Shown piece after piece: positions 45,370-54,684 of a stretch of DNA of 64,000 nt. The notes beneath the pieces were generated by a model. The model was not told the origin of the DNA, did not search any database, and saw only the letters and a program-made list of their open reading frames with translations. Position numbers and translations under genes: made by a program. The stretch is taken from the NCBI GenBank assembly GCA_963842155.1, contig CAWJFP010000041.1, positions 58,425 to 122,424 on the forward strand. Direction: 5' to 3'. The stretch comes from CAWJFP01 sp963842155. Its GTDB lineage: Bacteria > Pseudomonadota > Alphaproteobacteria > JACZXZ01. The first letter of the stretch is position 1, and the number at the start of each line of letters is the position of its first letter.

Positions 45370-47112
45370 ATGCCGCTCGCTTTGAACCGGTCGGGAACCG
45401 TCGCCCCATCGGGGAACCCCTGGACGCCGCAGCTCATCGTGAAATACGGGCTGCCGGCCTGGCTCCTCGCCAATCTCGCCGCGACGGCGCTTTATTTCCT
45501 TCTCGCTCTCGTGGTCAGCCGTTTCTTCGCGGCCTATGGCCTGTTCCCGGCGCCCATTTGGCTGCCGGCGGGCATTGCGACCGTCGCGGCCATGATCGGC
45601 GGCGTGCGCATGCTGCCGGGACTCTTTCTCGGCTCGTTCCTCGCCAACGATCTCCTGTTCGCGCCGCCCCTTCAGGTCACCGCGATCATCTCCGCGACGA
45701 ACGCGCTGGGCCCGGTGGCGGGCGCGCTTGCGCTCATCCGGCTGCGGCCCAAGGGCGGCCTCTTCACCTCCTTCGCCGGGATCGTGGCATTCCTGCTCTG
45801 CACGACCTTCCTCTCCCCCGCGATCAGCGCCACGGGCGGCGCTTTCGCCATGGCGATCGGCCACTCGACCGATTGGACGCTGTTTTATTCGACTTGGGTG
45901 AATTGGTGGCTGACCGATAGCGGCGGGACGCTTTATCTGGCGCCCGCGCTTGTGCTCTGGCTGCGGCTCGAAGGGGAATCGGACGCCCATCTGAGCGGCG
46001 TGAACAAAGGCTTCGGACGCCGCGACTTGGCCGTTTGGGGCTGGATCGCCCTGGTGAGCCTCGTGCTCTTCCTTACGCCGCCGCTGCATGGCAGCAATAT
46101 CCGCTGGGCGTTCCCCTTCCTTCTCGTCGTACCGCTCTCCTGGATCGCCTTGCGCATGTCGCTGCGCTCGGCCTATACGCTCGTTTCCCTTGTCGCGATC
46201 ATGGCCACCGCCGGCACGGTCGCCGGCTATGGTCCCTTCCAGAACCACGCGCTCGCCAATCCGCTCCAGCTCGTGGGCACGCTCGTCGTGCTGCTGGCGA
46301 TGAACGTGCTGACCATCGTGGCGCTGGTGAGCGAGCGTTACGAGGCGGAGAACGCCAACAAGGTCAAGTCGATGTTTCTCGCCAAGACCAGTCACGAATT
46401 GCGCACGCCGCTCAACGCCATCATCGGCTTCTCCTCGCTCCTCGAGCAGCCGGAGCCGGGCCCGCCGACGAGCGCGGAAAAATACGCCGAGTACGCCCGG
46501 ATCATTCAGTCGAGCGGCGAGTATCTGCTGGCCTTGATCAACGATCTGCTCGAAATGTCGAAAATCGAAGCCGGACGAATCGAGCTCAGCGACGAGCCGC
46601 TCTCCCTCGGCCTGGCGCTCGACGAGGCGCTCGCCTTGATCGAGTTCCAGGCGCGGGCGAAATCGATCTCGCTGCGCAAGGACGTGGCGCGCGCGAGCCC
46701 CATGGTCAAAGCCGACGCCAAGGCCTTGCGGCAGGTGCTGCTCAATCTGCTCTCCAACGCGGTCAAGTTCACGCCCGAAGGCGGCGAGATCGGCGTCGCG
46801 GCCACGGTGACTGCCGAAGGCGAGCTCGTCATTCGCGTCTCGGACAGCGGCATCGGCATTCCCGCCGACGCGCTGGAGCGCGTCTTCCTGCCCTTCGAGC
46901 GGGCCCATCGCGACGCCACACGCAAGATCGAGGGCACCGGCCTCGGGCTCTCGATCGCGCGGGGCCTCGTCGAGCTGCATGGCGGCCGCATTACGCTGGA
47001 GAGCAAGGTCGGCGCGGGCACGGTTGTCACGATCACGCTCCCCGCCCACCGCGTCTCCTGGCCGCAAGCCGCGCTCGCGCCGCGGCCGCTCGCCGCCGCC
47101 TCCTCGGCGTGA
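45370..47112 (+). CDS. MASE1-domain sensor histidine kinase
   Basis: 580 residues. The first 325 contain about eight membrane helices of the MASE1 sensor domain (PIWLPAGIATVAAMIGG; LGSFLANDL; TGGAFAMAIG). The kinase core follows: KTSHELRTPLNAIIGFSSLLE (His342), NLLSNAVKFTPEGGEIGV (N box), VSDSGIGIP and GTGLGLSIARGLVELHGG (G boxes). No receiver domain, and no response regulator gene next to it, so it is an orphan kinase. The signal sensed by MASE1 is unknown. It starts 100 bases after the glutamate dehydrogenase gene and may be co-transcribed. Confidence 0.93.
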   Translation: MPLALNRSGTVAPSGNPWTPQLIVKYGLPAWLLANLAATALYFLLALVVSRFFAAYGLFPAPIWLPAGIATVAAMIGGVRMLPGLFLGSFLANDLLFAPPLQVTAIISATNALGPVAGALALIRLRPKGGLFTSFAGIVAFLLCTTFLSPAISATGGAFAMAIGHSTDWTLFYSTWVNWWLTDSGGTLYLAPALVLWLRLEGESDAHLSGVNKGFGRRDLAVWGWIALVSLVLFLTPPLHGSNIRWAFPFLLVVPLSWIALRMSLRSAYTLVSLVAIMATAGTVAGYGPFQNHALANPLQLVGTLVVLLAMNVLTIVALVSERYEAENANKVKSMFLAKTSHELRTPLNAIIGFSSLLEQPEPGPPTSAEKYAEYARIIQSSGEYLLALINDLLEMSKIEAGRIELSDEPLSLGLALDEALALIEFQARAKSISLRKDVARASPMVKADAKALRQVLLNLLSNAVKFTPEGGEIGVAATVTAEGELVIRVSDSGIGIPADALERVFLPFERAHRDATRKIEGTGLGLSIARGLVELHGGRITLESKVGAGTVVTITLPAHRVSWPQAALAPRPLAAASSA

Positions 47113-47265
47113 GGGCAACTCGTTCAAAATATAAGCATCCCGGCGAGGATGGCGAGCCGCTCGGCGGCACCGCCCACCGCCGCTTCGTTGACCGGAGCCG
47201 GCACGGGTCTTAATCTTTTGGCTCCGCGCCATCCGATGCAGCGGATCGGAAAAAGGGGGCCGGTC

Positions 47266-47559
47266 ATGACATGGCGGGATGGACTCGCGCCGCGCTCGCA
47301 TCTCGGCAAGCGCGGCCTTGCTCGCCCCTCCGCGACAGGCCTCGGACAAGCCGCCCTCCTGCTGGTGCTCGCGGCCTTCCTCGCCGCGCCCGCGTCCGAG
47401 CCAGGCATCGACCGTCGCCCGAGCCTCGTCGATCGTCTCGCCGCGGCAAAGGACAGGCTCGCCAAGCAAGCACTGCCGACCGCACCGTCGCCGCGCCTCG
47501 CGCAATGGCTCAATTTCCTGCCCTGGGGCAATGGCTGGGACAATTGGTCGAATCATTGA
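47266..47559 (+). CDS. Small protein with hydrophobic segment and Trp/Asn-rich C-terminus
   Basis: 97 residues from ATG 47266 (aaaaggggg upstream). A basic N-terminus is followed by a hydrophobic stretch (ALLLVLAAFLAAPAS, about residues 29-44) that could be a signal peptide or anchor. Then comes a basic helix (SLVDRLAAAKDRLAKQAL) and the unusual end LAQWLNFLPWGNGWDNWSNH with five Trp or aromatic residues in 20. Such Trp/Asn tails recur in small alphaproteobacterial proteins of unknown role. It overlaps the MFS gene, so one of the two starts may be different. Existence is moderately supported. Confidence 0.5.
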   Translation: MTWRDGLAPRSHLGKRGLARPSATGLGQAALLLVLAAFLAAPASEPGIDRRPSLVDRLAAAKDRLAKQALPTAPSPRLAQWLNFLPWGNGWDNWSNH

Positions 47560-48818
47560 GAGGCGAGCGCCGCCCGGCCCGCGCGCTCATCGCCTGGTGC
47601 CTCTATGATTTCGGCGTCGCCGCTTGGCCGGTGGTAATCGCGACCTTCGTCTTCGGCACCTATTACACCAAGGCGATCGCGTCGGCGCCCGAGACGGGCA
47701 CGCAGGAATGGGGTGCCGCGCTCTCCCTCGCCGGCCTCGCGGTGGCGATCCTCGGCCCGGTCCTCGGCGCCGTCGCCGATTTCGCGGGGCGGCGCAAGCC
47801 CTGGATCGCAGGCTTCGCGCTCGTCACTGTCGCGGCGACGGCGCTCCTCTGGTATTCGCGGCCCTCGCACGAGGTTGCCTTCCGCACGCTTCTCCTCGTG
47901 GCGCTCGGCAGCGTCGCCTACGAGTTCGGCCTCATCTTCTACAACGCCATGCTGCGCGACCTGGTGCCGCCCGAGCGGATGGGGCGGCTCTCGGGCTGGG
48001 GCTGGGGGCTCGGCTATGTCGGCGGGCTCCTCTGCCTCGTCATCGCGCTCGAGGGGCTGGTGCGCGCCTCCCCACCCCCCTTCGGCCTCGACAAGGCCGC
48101 GGCGGAGCCGGTGAGGGCCACGGCCATTCTCGTGGCGCTCTGGTTCGGCCTTTTCACGCTGCCGCTTTTCGCCTTCGTGCCCGACCGTCCGCCGAGCGGA
48201 CGCGGGCTCGCCGCCGCCGCGCGCGAGGGGCTACGCAGCCTCGGCCACCGCCTGCGCGCTTTGCCCCGCGAGCGCGATCTCTTCCGCTTTCTCCTCGCGC
48301 GCATGATCTATGCCGACGGGCTCAACACTCTTTTCATCTTCGGCGGCATTTTCGCCGCCGGGCGCTATGGCCTCTCCCTCGAGCAGGTCATCCTCTTCGC
48401 CATCGCCATCAACGCGACGGCGGGCCTGGGCGCGGTGTCGCTCGCTTGGCTCGATGACTGGCTCGGCTCCAAGCCCACCATCGCGATCTCGCTTCTAGGC
48501 CTCATCCTCTTGGGCGGCGGGACGCTTCTCACGCGCGATCCGCGCTGGTTCTGGATCCTCGGGCTCGGGCTCGGCGTCTTCGTGGGTCCGGCGCAGTCGG
48601 CGAGCCGCACCCTCATGGCGCGCATGGCGCCCAAGGGCCTCGAGGCCGAGATGTTCGGGCTCTATGCCTTGACGGGCCGCATCACCGCCTTCACCGGCCC
48701 GGCGCTCTATGGCTGGGCGGTGGCGCATTTCGCGAGCCAGGCGGCCGGCATGGCGACGGTGCTGCTCTACCTCGCGGCGGGGCTCGCGCTGCTGCTTTGG
48801 GTCAAGGCGCCGAGATAA
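47505..48818 (+). CDS. MFS transporter (UMF1/Atg22-like)
   Basis: About 437 residues from ATG 47505; TTG 47544 gives 424 and reduces the overlap with the preceding small gene to 16 bases. Twelve predicted helices. The start RALIAWCLYDFGVAAWPVVI is typical of the UMF1 family, as are ADFAGRRKPWIAG (MFS loop motif) and FNAM-like FYNAMLRDLVPPERMGRLSGWGWGLGY. Another conserved section is FVGPAQSASRTLMARMAPKGLEAEMFGLY. Family substrates in bacteria are not established. It converges with trpS, the stops being six bases apart. Confidence 0.85.
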   Translation: MAQFPALGQWLGQLVESLRGERRPARALIAWCLYDFGVAAWPVVIATFVFGTYYTKAIASAPETGTQEWGAALSLAGLAVAILGPVLGAVADFAGRRKPWIAGFALVTVAATALLWYSRPSHEVAFRTLLLVALGSVAYEFGLIFYNAMLRDLVPPERMGRLSGWGWGLGYVGGLLCLVIALEGLVRASPPPFGLDKAAAEPVRATAILVALWFGLFTLPLFAFVPDRPPSGRGLAAAAREGLRSLGHRLRALPRERDLFRFLLARMIYADGLNTLFIFGGIFAAGRYGLSLEQVILFAIAINATAGLGAVSLAWLDDWLGSKPTIAISLLGLILLGGGTLLTRDPRWFWILGLGLGVFVGPAQSASRTLMARMAPKGLEAEMFGLYALTGRITAFTGPALYGWAVAHFASQAAGMATVLLYLAAGLALLLWVKAPR

Positions 48819-48824
48819 CCGGCG

Positions 48825-49826
48825 TTATTGCGCGCGCAGGAAGCCCACGATCTCCTGCGCCTCGGCGAGGATGGGAGCGGCGATGGCGCGGGCGCGCCCG
48901 ACGCCCTTCCGCAGCACCGCATCGACGAAGCCGGGATCGGACTTGAGCCGCTTCATCTCGGCGCCGATCGGCCCCAGCACGGAGACCGCGAGCGCCGCCA
49001 GCTCGTCCTTGAACTTGGCGAAGAGCGCGCCCTCGAAGCGGGCGCAAACCTCGGCCGCACTCTGGTCGGCGAGCGCGGCATAGATGCCGACCAGGTTCTG
49101 CGCCTCCGGCCGCCCCTCGAGCGCCGTGGCGTCGCCCGGCAGCGGATGGGGATCGGTCTTGGCCTTGCGAATCTTCTGCGCGATCGAATCGGCGTCGTCG
49201 GTCATGTTGATGCGCGAATAATCCGAGGGGTCCGACTTGCTCATCTTCTTGGTGCCGTCGCGCAGGCTCATCACGCGGCTCGCCTCGCCCAGGATCAAGG
49301 GCTCGATGAGAGGGAAGAAATCCACCTTGAAGTCGCTGTTGAACTTCTGCGCGATGTCGCGGCAGAGCTCGAGATGCTGCTTCTGGTCCTCGCCCACCGG
49401 CACATGGGTCGCCTTGTAGGCCAGGATGTCGGCCGCCATCAGGTTGGGATAGACATAGAGCCCGACGGAAGCGTTCTCGCGATGCTTGCCCGCCTTCTCC
49501 TTGAACTGCGTCATGCGGTTGAGCCAGCCCATCCGCGCCACGCAATTGAAGATCCAGGCGAGCTCGGCATGGGCCGGGACCTGGCTCTGGTTGAACAGGA
49601 TGCAGCGCTCGGCGTCGATGCCGGCGGCGATCATCCCCGCCGCCACCTCGCGCGTATTGGCGCGCAGCTCGGCCGGCTCCTGCCACAGCGTGATGGCATG
49701 GAGATCGACGACGCAGAAGATGCAGTCATATTCCCGCTGCAGCCGCACCCAATTGCGGATCGCGCCCAGATAATTGCCGAGATGCAGGTTGCCGGTGGGC
49801 TGGACGCCCGAGAAGATGCGGTTCAT
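48825..49826 (-). CDS. trpS: Tryptophanyl-tRNA synthetase
   Basis: Class I synthetase charging tRNA-Trp, 333 residues. N-terminal FSGVQPTGNLHLGNYLGAI contains the HIGH-type motif (HLGN); LYVYPNLMAADILAY and VPVGEDQKQHLE line the pocket; KKMSKSDPSD is the KMSKS loop. Normal length. Last gene of the glnD-murJ-trpS series on the minus strand, an order conserved in alphaproteobacteria, though intergenic repeats separate the genes and probably break up the transcript. Confidence 0.97.
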   Translation of the reverse strand: MNRIFSGVQPTGNLHLGNYLGAIRNWVRLQREYDCIFCVVDLHAITLWQEPAELRANTREVAAGMIAAGIDAERCILFNQSQVPAHAELAWIFNCVARMGWLNRMTQFKEKAGKHRENASVGLYVYPNLMAADILAYKATHVPVGEDQKQHLELCRDIAQKFNSDFKVDFFPLIEPLILGEASRVMSLRDGTKKMSKSDPSDYSRINMTDDADSIAQKIRKAKTDPHPLPGDATALEGRPEAQNLVGIYAALADQSAAEVCARFEGALFAKFKDELAALAVSVLGPIGAEMKRLKSDPGFVDAVLRKGVGRARAIAAPILAEAQEIVGFLRAQ

Positions 49827-49870
49827 GAGGGGGGCTCCGTGGAGGGGCGCGCGGATTTACGGCGGCCGGT

Positions 49871-49972
49871 CTAGAGCATGATCCGATCATATCGAATCCG
49901 GATCATGCTCTAGAATCGCTGGTTTTGTAGCATTTTCTTCGGCAAAGCGGCACCCGCTTTGCCGGAAAATGC
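49871..49972. repeat. Tandem pair of palindromic intergenic repeats
   Basis: ctagagcatgatccg (49871-49885) and its exact reverse complement (49899-49913) form a 15-bp stem. A second palindrome follows: gcattttcttcggcaaagcgg (49930-49950) against ccgctttgccggaaaatgc (49954-49972) with a two-base bulge. Located between murJ and trpS; the ctagagc ends are shared with the element at 32133. Confidence 0.8.
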
Positions 49973-49983
49973 TCTGGGCGGGG

Positions 49984-51534
49984 TCAAGGCGCGCCGCGCC
50001 GAAACACGCGGCGGAGGAGACCGAGCTCGGCGGCGCCGAGCGCCAGCGCCGCGACGCCGTAGAGCGACGCGCCGCCGGCGACGAGGAGCGCCAGCGAAGC
50101 GGCCTTGACGAGCGTGCCGGCGGCGAAATAGGGCGCGAGCCATCTCGCCGCGAGGAGGAGGCCCGCCGCCATGAGGGCGCTCGCCAGCACCGCGCGCGGC
50201 ACGCGGCGACGGAAGCCGGCGTCGAGGCCGAAATGGCCGTGGCGCCTGAGCCAATAGCTCAGCATGAGGACATTGACCCAGGCGGCGATCGAGCTCGCGA
50301 GCGCGATGCCGGTCGAGCCCATGAAGCGGATCAAGGTGAGGCTCAGCGCGATATTGGCGAGCACCGCGAGCACCGCCGCGCGCACGGGCGTGGCCGTATC
50401 CTCGCGCGCGAAGAAGGCCGGGGCGAGGGACTTGACCACGACATAGGCGGGCAGGCCCAAGGCATAGGCGGCGAGTGCGGCGGCCGTCGAGCGCGCCGCG
50501 TCGGGTCCGAAGGCGCCGCGCTCGAACAGCACGACGGTGAGCGGGCTCGCGATGGCGGCGAGCGCCGCCGCCGCGGGCAAGGTGAGGAAAAGGGCGAGCT
50601 CGAGCGCGCGGTTCTGGCTCTCGACCGCGCCCAGGAGATCGCCCGCGCGCAAGCGGCGCGCAAGCTCGGGCAGCAGCACCGTGCCGATCGCCGTGCCGAT
50701 CACGCCGAGCGGGAGCTGATAGAGCCGGTCGGCGTAATAGAGGCTCGCCACGGCACCCGTCGGCAGAAGCGAGGCGATCATGGTGCCGACGACGATATTG
50801 ATCTGGATGACGCCCGCGCCGAAGGCACCCGGCAGCATGAGGCGCAAGAGCCGCCTGACCTCGGGGGTGAGCCGCGGCCAGGGCAGCGGCGGCAGCAGCC
50901 CCGCCCGCGCGGCCGAGAAGGCGAGCCAGAGGAACTGCCCCACCCCCGCCACGGCGACGGCCCAGGCGAGCGCATGGCCGGTATCGCCGACCCAGGCCCT
51001 CGGCAGCAGCAGCGCCGCGATGAGCGTCAAGTTGAGCAGCACGGGCGACACGGCCGCCGCGCCGAAGCGGTAATGGGTGTTGAGCATGCCGCCCAAGAGC
51101 GCCACCAGCGCCATGAAGAGGAGATAGGGGAAGGTGATGCGGCTCAATTGCACGGCGAGCGCGTATTTCGCGGGATCGCCCAGGAAGCCGGGGGCGAAGA
51201 GCGCCATGAGCCAAGGCATGGCGGCGAGCGCTACGAGGGTGACGACGAGGAGGGCCGCGAGCAGGACGGCCAGCACCTCGGCCGCGAAGTCGAGCGCCGC
51301 CTTGGCCCCGCGCTCCTCGATGGCACGGGCATAGAGCGGCACGAAGGCGACGGAGAAGGCGCCCTCCGCCACCAGGTTGCGGAAGAGGTTGGGGAAGCGG
51401 AAGGCGACGACGAAGGCGTCCGCCACCGGCCCGGCGCCGAGTGCCGCCGCGATCATCATGTCACGGATGAAGCCCAGGATGCGGCTCGCCATGGTGAAGC
51501 CGCCGACGAGCGCGCTGGATCGGAGAAGCGCCAT
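49984..51534 (-). CDS. murJ: Lipid II flippase MurJ (MviN)
   Basis: Flips lipid II across the inner membrane for peptidoglycan synthesis. 516 residues with about 14 helices. N-terminal SALVGGFTMASRILGFIRDM and the FAVAFRFPNLFRNLVAEGAFS-like segment (FVVAFRFPNLFRNLVAEGAF) are diagnostic. The central FMALVALLGGMLNTHYRFGAA and GAVASLYYADRLYQLPLGVIG are also typical. Essential gene. It lies between glnD and trpS on the same strand, with repeats on both sides. Confidence 0.97.
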   Translation of the reverse strand: MALLRSSALVGGFTMASRILGFIRDMMIAAALGAGPVADAFVVAFRFPNLFRNLVAEGAFSVAFVPLYARAIEERGAKAALDFAAEVLAVLLAALLVVTLVALAAMPWLMALFAPGFLGDPAKYALAVQLSRITFPYLLFMALVALLGGMLNTHYRFGAAAVSPVLLNLTLIAALLLPRAWVGDTGHALAWAVAVAGVGQFLWLAFSAARAGLLPPLPWPRLTPEVRRLLRLMLPGAFGAGVIQINIVVGTMIASLLPTGAVASLYYADRLYQLPLGVIGTAIGTVLLPELARRLRAGDLLGAVESQNRALELALFLTLPAAAALAAIASPLTVVLFERGAFGPDAARSTAAALAAYALGLPAYVVVKSLAPAFFAREDTATPVRAAVLAVLANIALSLTLIRFMGSTGIALASSIAAWVNVLMLSYWLRRHGHFGLDAGFRRRVPRAVLASALMAAGLLLAARWLAPYFAAGTLVKAASLALLVAGGASLYGVAALALGAAELGLLRRVFRRGAP

Positions 51535-51555
51535 GGCGCCTAATTCAAATTCAAA

Positions 51556-51647
51556 CCGTCATCGCCGGCCCCCGTGCCGGCGATCCACGACTTCTTTGTT
51601 GCGGCAAAGAAAGACGTAGACCACCGGCACAAGGCCGGTGGTGACGG
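51556..51647. repeat. REP-like inverted repeat between glnD and murJ
   Basis: ccgtcatcgccggcccccgt... at 51556 is mirrored by ...aaggccggtggtgacgg ending 51647, with cttctttgttgcggcaaagaaag at the centre as a secondary hairpin. It is followed by tttttgctgtttt. Same class as the 37470 element. A half-copy of the 55349 element (gcgcgggaatgacgatg) lies at about 51711-51727. Confidence 0.75.
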
Positions 51648-51758
51648 TTTTTGCTGTTTTGACAGATGCGTTCCAAAACCAAAAAACCGGAACTGGACAG
51701 CCGCGCGCTTGCGCGGGAATGACGATGAGATATGCGGTTCGCTTTTGATCGGCCTCCC

Positions 51759-54563
51759 CTACCCCGCCTTGGCGACGGCCGACTTGCGCGGGGGTGCGCC
51801 GCGAGATGTCGCGGGAGAGGCCGAGGCGGGTGCGGCGCCGACCAGCACGGCCAAGAGCCGCTCGCGGATCGACTTCAGCTTCGTCATATGCTCGATCTTC
51901 ATGCCGAACACGTCCTTGACGTAGAAGACGTCGACCACGCGCTCGCCATAGGTCGATATCTTGGCCGAGGAGATCTGCAGGTTGAGGTCGGTGATGGCGC
52001 GGGTCAGCGCATAGAGCAGGCCCGGCCGGTCGCGCCCGTTGACCTCGATCACCGTATGGGTGGCGCTCGCCTTGTTGTCGATGAGGGCGCGTGGCGGCAC
52101 CTGGAAGACGTCGGTGCGGCTCGGCAGGCTGCGCCGCCCCACGGCCGCGACCTCCTCGGGCCAGAGGCGGCCGGCGAGGCTGCGGTCGATGATGGCGGCG
52201 AGGCGCGCGAGCTTGTCGGAGCGCTCGAGCGCGCCGCCCTGCGCGTCCTGGATGAGGAAGCTGTCGAGCGCCATGCCGGTCGAGAGCGTGAAGATGCGCG
52301 CGTCCACGATATTGCCGCCGGCGACCGCGATGGCGCCGGCGATCTTGGCGAAGAGCCCGGCATGGTCGGCGGTGTAGACCGTGAGCTCGGTCACCGCGCG
52401 CGGGGAATCGATGCGCCAGTCGAGCGCCACCGGCGTGCCCTCGCGCTCCGCCCGGCGCAGGATGCGGGCGTGGCGCGCCAAGGTCGCGATATCGAGCGCC
52501 AGCCAATAGGCCGCGGGGGCGCGCGCGAGATGAGCCGCGAAATCCTCCTCGCTCCAATCGGCGAGCTCGCGCCTGAGCGCCTCCTGCACCGCCTTCACGC
52601 GCGCGCCGCTGGCGCTCGCGCCGAGCCCGCCCGTCAGCAGCTCCTCGGTGCGGTAGTAAAGCTCGCGCAAGAGCGTGGCCTTCCAATTGTTGAACACCTT
52701 GGGGCCGGTCGCGCGCATGTCGGCGACGGTGAGCACGAGGAGGAGGCGCAGCCGCTCGGGCGATTGCACGAGGGCCGCGAAATCGCTGATGGTCTGCGGA
52801 TCGCCGAGGTCGCGCTTCTGCGCCGTCATGCTCATGGCGAGGTGATAGCGCACCAGCCAGGCGACGGTCTCCGTCTCCTCAGGCGAGAGCCCGAGCCGCG
52901 GGCAGAGCTTGTGCGCGACCCCGGCACCCAGGTTCGAATGGTCGCCGCCGCGGCCCTTGGCGATGTCGTGCAGCATGAGCGAGATATAGAGCACGCGGCG
53001 CGACAGGACCTTGCCGACGATCTCGCTCGAGAGCGGATGGGCCTCCTTCTCCTTGCCCTGCTCGATCGCGTGCAGCAGGCCGATGGCGCGGATGGTGTGC
53101 TCGTCCACGGTATAGACATGATACATGTCGTATTGCATCTGCGCGACGACGCGGCCGAAATCGGTGATGAAGCGGCCGAACACGCCCGCCTCGTTGAGCC
53201 GGCGCAAGGTGGTCTCCGGATCGTTGGGCGAGGTCAGCATCTCGAGGAAAAGGCGGTTCGCCTCGGGATCGGCCCTCAGCTTCGCATCGACGAGGCGCAG
53301 GCTGCGCCTAACCGCGCGCAAGGCGCGGGGATGGATGTCGAGCCCATGCTTCTGCGCCACATGGAAGAGCGCCAGAAGCTTGACCGGATCCTTGGCGAAG
53401 ACCTGCTCGTCCTCGATGGTGACGCGATCGCCCTCGATGGGGAAGCCGTCGAGGTCGCGCCGGCGCCGCAAGAGGCCGCGCAGGCGGAACTTGGGCGGGC
53501 GGCGTTGCTCGGCCTCGATCGCCGCGCAGAAGATGCGCGTCAGGTCGCCCACGTCCTTGGCGACGAGATAGTAATGCTTCATCAGGCGCTCGACGCCCTG
53601 GGTGCCGGCATGGTCGCGATAGCCCAGGAGGCGCGCGATCTCGGGCTCTACCTCGAAGGTGAGCCGCTCTTCCGGCCGGCCGGTCAGCCAATGAAGCGCG
53701 CAGCGCAGGGTCCAGAGGAAGTCCTGCGCCTTCTGGAAGGCGGCATGCTCCTCCTCGGTCAGCACGCCGAGCCCCACCAGCTCGTGGATGTCGTCGACGC
53801 GGTAGAGATATTTGGCGATCCAGAAGAGCGTATGAAGGTCGCGCAAGCCGCCCTTGCCCTCCTTGATGTTGGGCTCGAGCACGTAGCGCGAATCGCCCAT
53901 GCGCTGATGGCGCTCGTCGCGCTCGGCGAGCTTCTCCCGGACGAAGGCCATGCCGCTTCCGGCCATCACCTCCGCAGCGAAGCGCCGGCGCAGCTCGGCG
54001 AAGAGCGCGGCCTCGCCCGTGAGGAAGCGCGATTCGAGGATCGCCGTGCGGATCGTGATGTCGGCCCTCGAGCGGCGGATCGAGTCGTCGACCGAGCGCG
54101 TGGCATGGCCGACCTTGAGCCCCAGGTCCCACAGCAGATAGAGCATCCACTCCACCACCTGCTCGGTATGGGGGCTCGCCTTGTAGGAGAGGAGGAAAAG
54201 GAGGTCGATGTCGGAGAAGGGGGCGAGCTCGCCGCGGCCATAGCCGCCGACCGCGACCACCGCCATGCGCTCGCCCTCGGTCGGATTGGGCAGCGGATAG
54301 GCCTTCTCGGTGGCCAGCTCGTGCAGCGAGCGGATGAGCTGGTCCATGAGGAAGCTCAATCCCCGCACCGCGGCGGTGCCCGAGGGCTGTGCCTCGAAGC
54401 GCCGGCGCAGCTCCTCGCGGCCCTTGTCGAGCGCCGCCCTGAAAAGCGCGAGCGCGCCCGCACGCAGCTCCTCGGGCCCCCGCGCGCGCGCCGCCAGCGC
54501 CTCGAGCTCGACCGATAGCGTGCGGCGGCTGATGATCTTGCGGGGGTCGGATATCTCGTTCAT
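51759..54563 (-). CDS. glnD: Bifunctional uridylyltransferase/uridylyl-removing enzyme GlnD
   Basis: Nitrogen sensor that uridylylates PII proteins when glutamine is low and reverses this when it is high. 934 residues from ATG 54563. The nucleotidyltransferase motif is GGYGRGELAPFSDIDLLFL (Gly106-Gly107, Asp118, Asp120). The HD domain is around MLHDIAKGRGGDHSNLGA. Two C-terminal ACT domains begin near ELTVYTADHAGLFAKIAG and HTVIEVNGRDRPGLLYAL. All activities look intact. Functionally linked to NtrBC/sigma-54 control, which the importer operon at 38900 appears to use. Confidence 0.97.
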   Translation of the reverse strand: MNEISDPRKIISRRTLSVELEALAARARGPEELRAGALALFRAALDKGREELRRRFEAQPSGTAAVRGLSFLMDQLIRSLHELATEKAYPLPNPTEGERMAVVAVGGYGRGELAPFSDIDLLFLLSYKASPHTEQVVEWMLYLLWDLGLKVGHATRSVDDSIRRSRADITIRTAILESRFLTGEAALFAELRRRFAAEVMAGSGMAFVREKLAERDERHQRMGDSRYVLEPNIKEGKGGLRDLHTLFWIAKYLYRVDDIHELVGLGVLTEEEHAAFQKAQDFLWTLRCALHWLTGRPEERLTFEVEPEIARLLGYRDHAGTQGVERLMKHYYLVAKDVGDLTRIFCAAIEAEQRRPPKFRLRGLLRRRRDLDGFPIEGDRVTIEDEQVFAKDPVKLLALFHVAQKHGLDIHPRALRAVRRSLRLVDAKLRADPEANRLFLEMLTSPNDPETTLRRLNEAGVFGRFITDFGRVVAQMQYDMYHVYTVDEHTIRAIGLLHAIEQGKEKEAHPLSSEIVGKVLSRRVLYISLMLHDIAKGRGGDHSNLGAGVAHKLCPRLGLSPEETETVAWLVRYHLAMSMTAQKRDLGDPQTISDFAALVQSPERLRLLLVLTVADMRATGPKVFNNWKATLLRELYYRTEELLTGGLGASASGARVKAVQEALRRELADWSEEDFAAHLARAPAAYWLALDIATLARHARILRRAEREGTPVALDWRIDSPRAVTELTVYTADHAGLFAKIAGAIAVAGGNIVDARIFTLSTGMALDSFLIQDAQGGALERSDKLARLAAIIDRSLAGRLWPEEVAAVGRRSLPSRTDVFQVPPRALIDNKASATHTVIEVNGRDRPGLLYALTRAITDLNLQISSAKISTYGERVVDVFYVKDVFGMKIEHMTKLKSIRERLLAVLVGAAPASASPATSRGAPPRKSAVAKAG

Positions 54564-54684
54564 GGCGCGTATATAGCCTGGGCGCTTATATAGCCTGAAG
54601 TACTTACGAAGTGGTAATCTGCCACAGGACCCGCCAGGGGGTACATGACATTCCCGGGGGCCGTCCCTTCGCGAGGATCGAGAG

